A DNA stretch of 64,000 nucleotides. It comes from Gp6-AA40 sp963742105 (GTDB lineage Bacteria; Acidobacteriota; Vicinamibacteria; Vicinamibacterales; UBA2999). Below are positions 63,675 to 64,000 of this stretch, one piece after another. The DNA is taken from the NCBI GenBank assembly GCA_963742105.1, contig CAVUKN010000007.1, positions 372,001 through 436,000 on the forward strand. Reading direction: 5' to 3'. The first letter of the stretch is position 1, and every line of letters starts with the position of its first letter. The notes beneath the pieces were generated by a model, which saw nothing but the letters and a program-made list of their open reading frames with translations, was not told where the DNA came from and searched no databases. The translations under genes were made by a program, and so were the position numbers.

Positions 63675-64000
63675 ATGCACCGTGCCCGTGCTCTTCTTGC
63701 CTTCGTTCTCTCGCTTGCGGTCCTGGGATCGTCCAGTGCGATTCGAGCCCAGGCGCCGCAACCCTACCGCATCCTGATCAGCAACGACGACGGTGTGCGC
63801 GCTGCGGGAATCGCGGTCCTTGCGCAGACGTTGCAGGCGATTGGCGACGTGTCGATCGTCGCTCCAGCCGAGAACTACAGTGGTGCCGGCCACTCCATCG
63901 TCACCAGCGCCCCGGTATTCCGCGAGGATTTGACGTTGCCGAACGGTTTGAAGGCGATTGGGTTGACGGCGACTCCCGCGAGCACGGTAGACATCGCGCT
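63675..64000 (+). CDS. surE: 5'/3'-nucleotidase SurE with signal peptide (3' end beyond window)
   Basis: From ATG 63675 a signal peptide (ALLAFVLSLAVLGSSSAIRA) precedes RILISNDDGVRAAGIAVLAQ, the SurE opening with the DD metal ligands, then VSIVAPAENYSGAGHSIVTS (Asn ligand region). 108 codons are visible. SurE is normally cytoplasmic; a leader peptide points to a periplasmic form that would salvage nucleotides outside. The rest lies beyond the window. Confidence 0.88.
   Translation, partial: MHRARALLAFVLSLAVLGSSSAIRAQAPQPYRILISNDDGVRAAGIAVLAQTLQAIGDVSIVAPAENYSGAGHSIVTSAPVFREDLTLPNGLKAIGLTATPASTVDIA

Overview
The window is high-GC bacterial chromosome, most likely from an Acidobacteriota member of the Vicinamibacteria type. 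This placement is an inference from gene content. It rests on Ser/Thr kinases fused to TolB-like propeller repeats, a winged-helix/TPR regulator, a TIGR03435 relic, a DUF6178 protein and a degenerate S41/EnvC pair. There is no rRNA operon to confirm it. Housekeeping genes make up most of the sequence: tex, thiL, zapA and a zapB-like gene, thrS-infC-rpmI-rplT-pheS-pheT, ruvX-mltG, nadK-tlyA-ispA-xseB-xseA-ymdB, dnaK-hsp20 and surE. Three structural RNAs are readable: tmRNA with its tag frame, 6S RNA between zapA and thiL, and tRNA-Val(GAC).

The most interesting accessory block is 5.7-10.4 kb. It is a compact, co-directional RiPP locus: a lasso-type B2 transglutaminase-like protease, a 57-residue precursor, an HPr-kinase-like protein, a radical SAM enzyme, a PqqD-type RiPP recognition protein and a nucleotidyltransferase, followed by a small unknown gene. 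The precursor leader carries the lasso spacing (aromatic -17, Pro -14, Leu -12, Gly -8, Thr -2). The predicted 12-residue core has no acid at positions 7-9, and there is no asparagine-synthetase-like lasso cyclase. The locus therefore looks like a lasso-derived pathway whose final modification is not a lasso macrolactam, with the radical SAM enzyme standing where the cyclase would be.

From 10.5 to 17.3 kb lie a PAP2/vanadium-haloperoxidase-like secreted protein, the winged-helix/TPR sensor, a GT39-like membrane protein and a decayed TIGR03435 gene. From 17.46 to 20.46 kb is a 3-kb island inserted in the tmRNA gene. It has three direct copies of the ssrA 3' end, an intact VapBC-type toxin-antitoxin pair and otherwise inactivated cargo. 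From 20.9 to 30.7 kb are a lytic transglycosylase, an ExeA-like ATPase, a secreted fibronectin-repeat protein with six 309-bp tandem repeats, a beta-barrel protein, a 3D-domain protein, thiL, 6S RNA and the cell-division genes. From 30.9 to 38.3 kb two intact kinase-propeller genes flank broken pieces of further family members and a nucleotidyltransferase pair.

The right half is the translation operon, cell-envelope genes, an isoprenoid/NAD/exonuclease cluster and heat-shock genes. Two window-wide properties stand out. First, many intergenic spacers hold 7- or 8-bp tandem repeats, often arranged as hairpins, including inside the translation operon. Second, many conserved genes (pheT, nadK, tlyA, ispA, xseA, an eIF2B-like gene, a DinB gene) carry single-base frameshifts. 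For essential genes these are more likely sequencing or assembly indels than real lesions.
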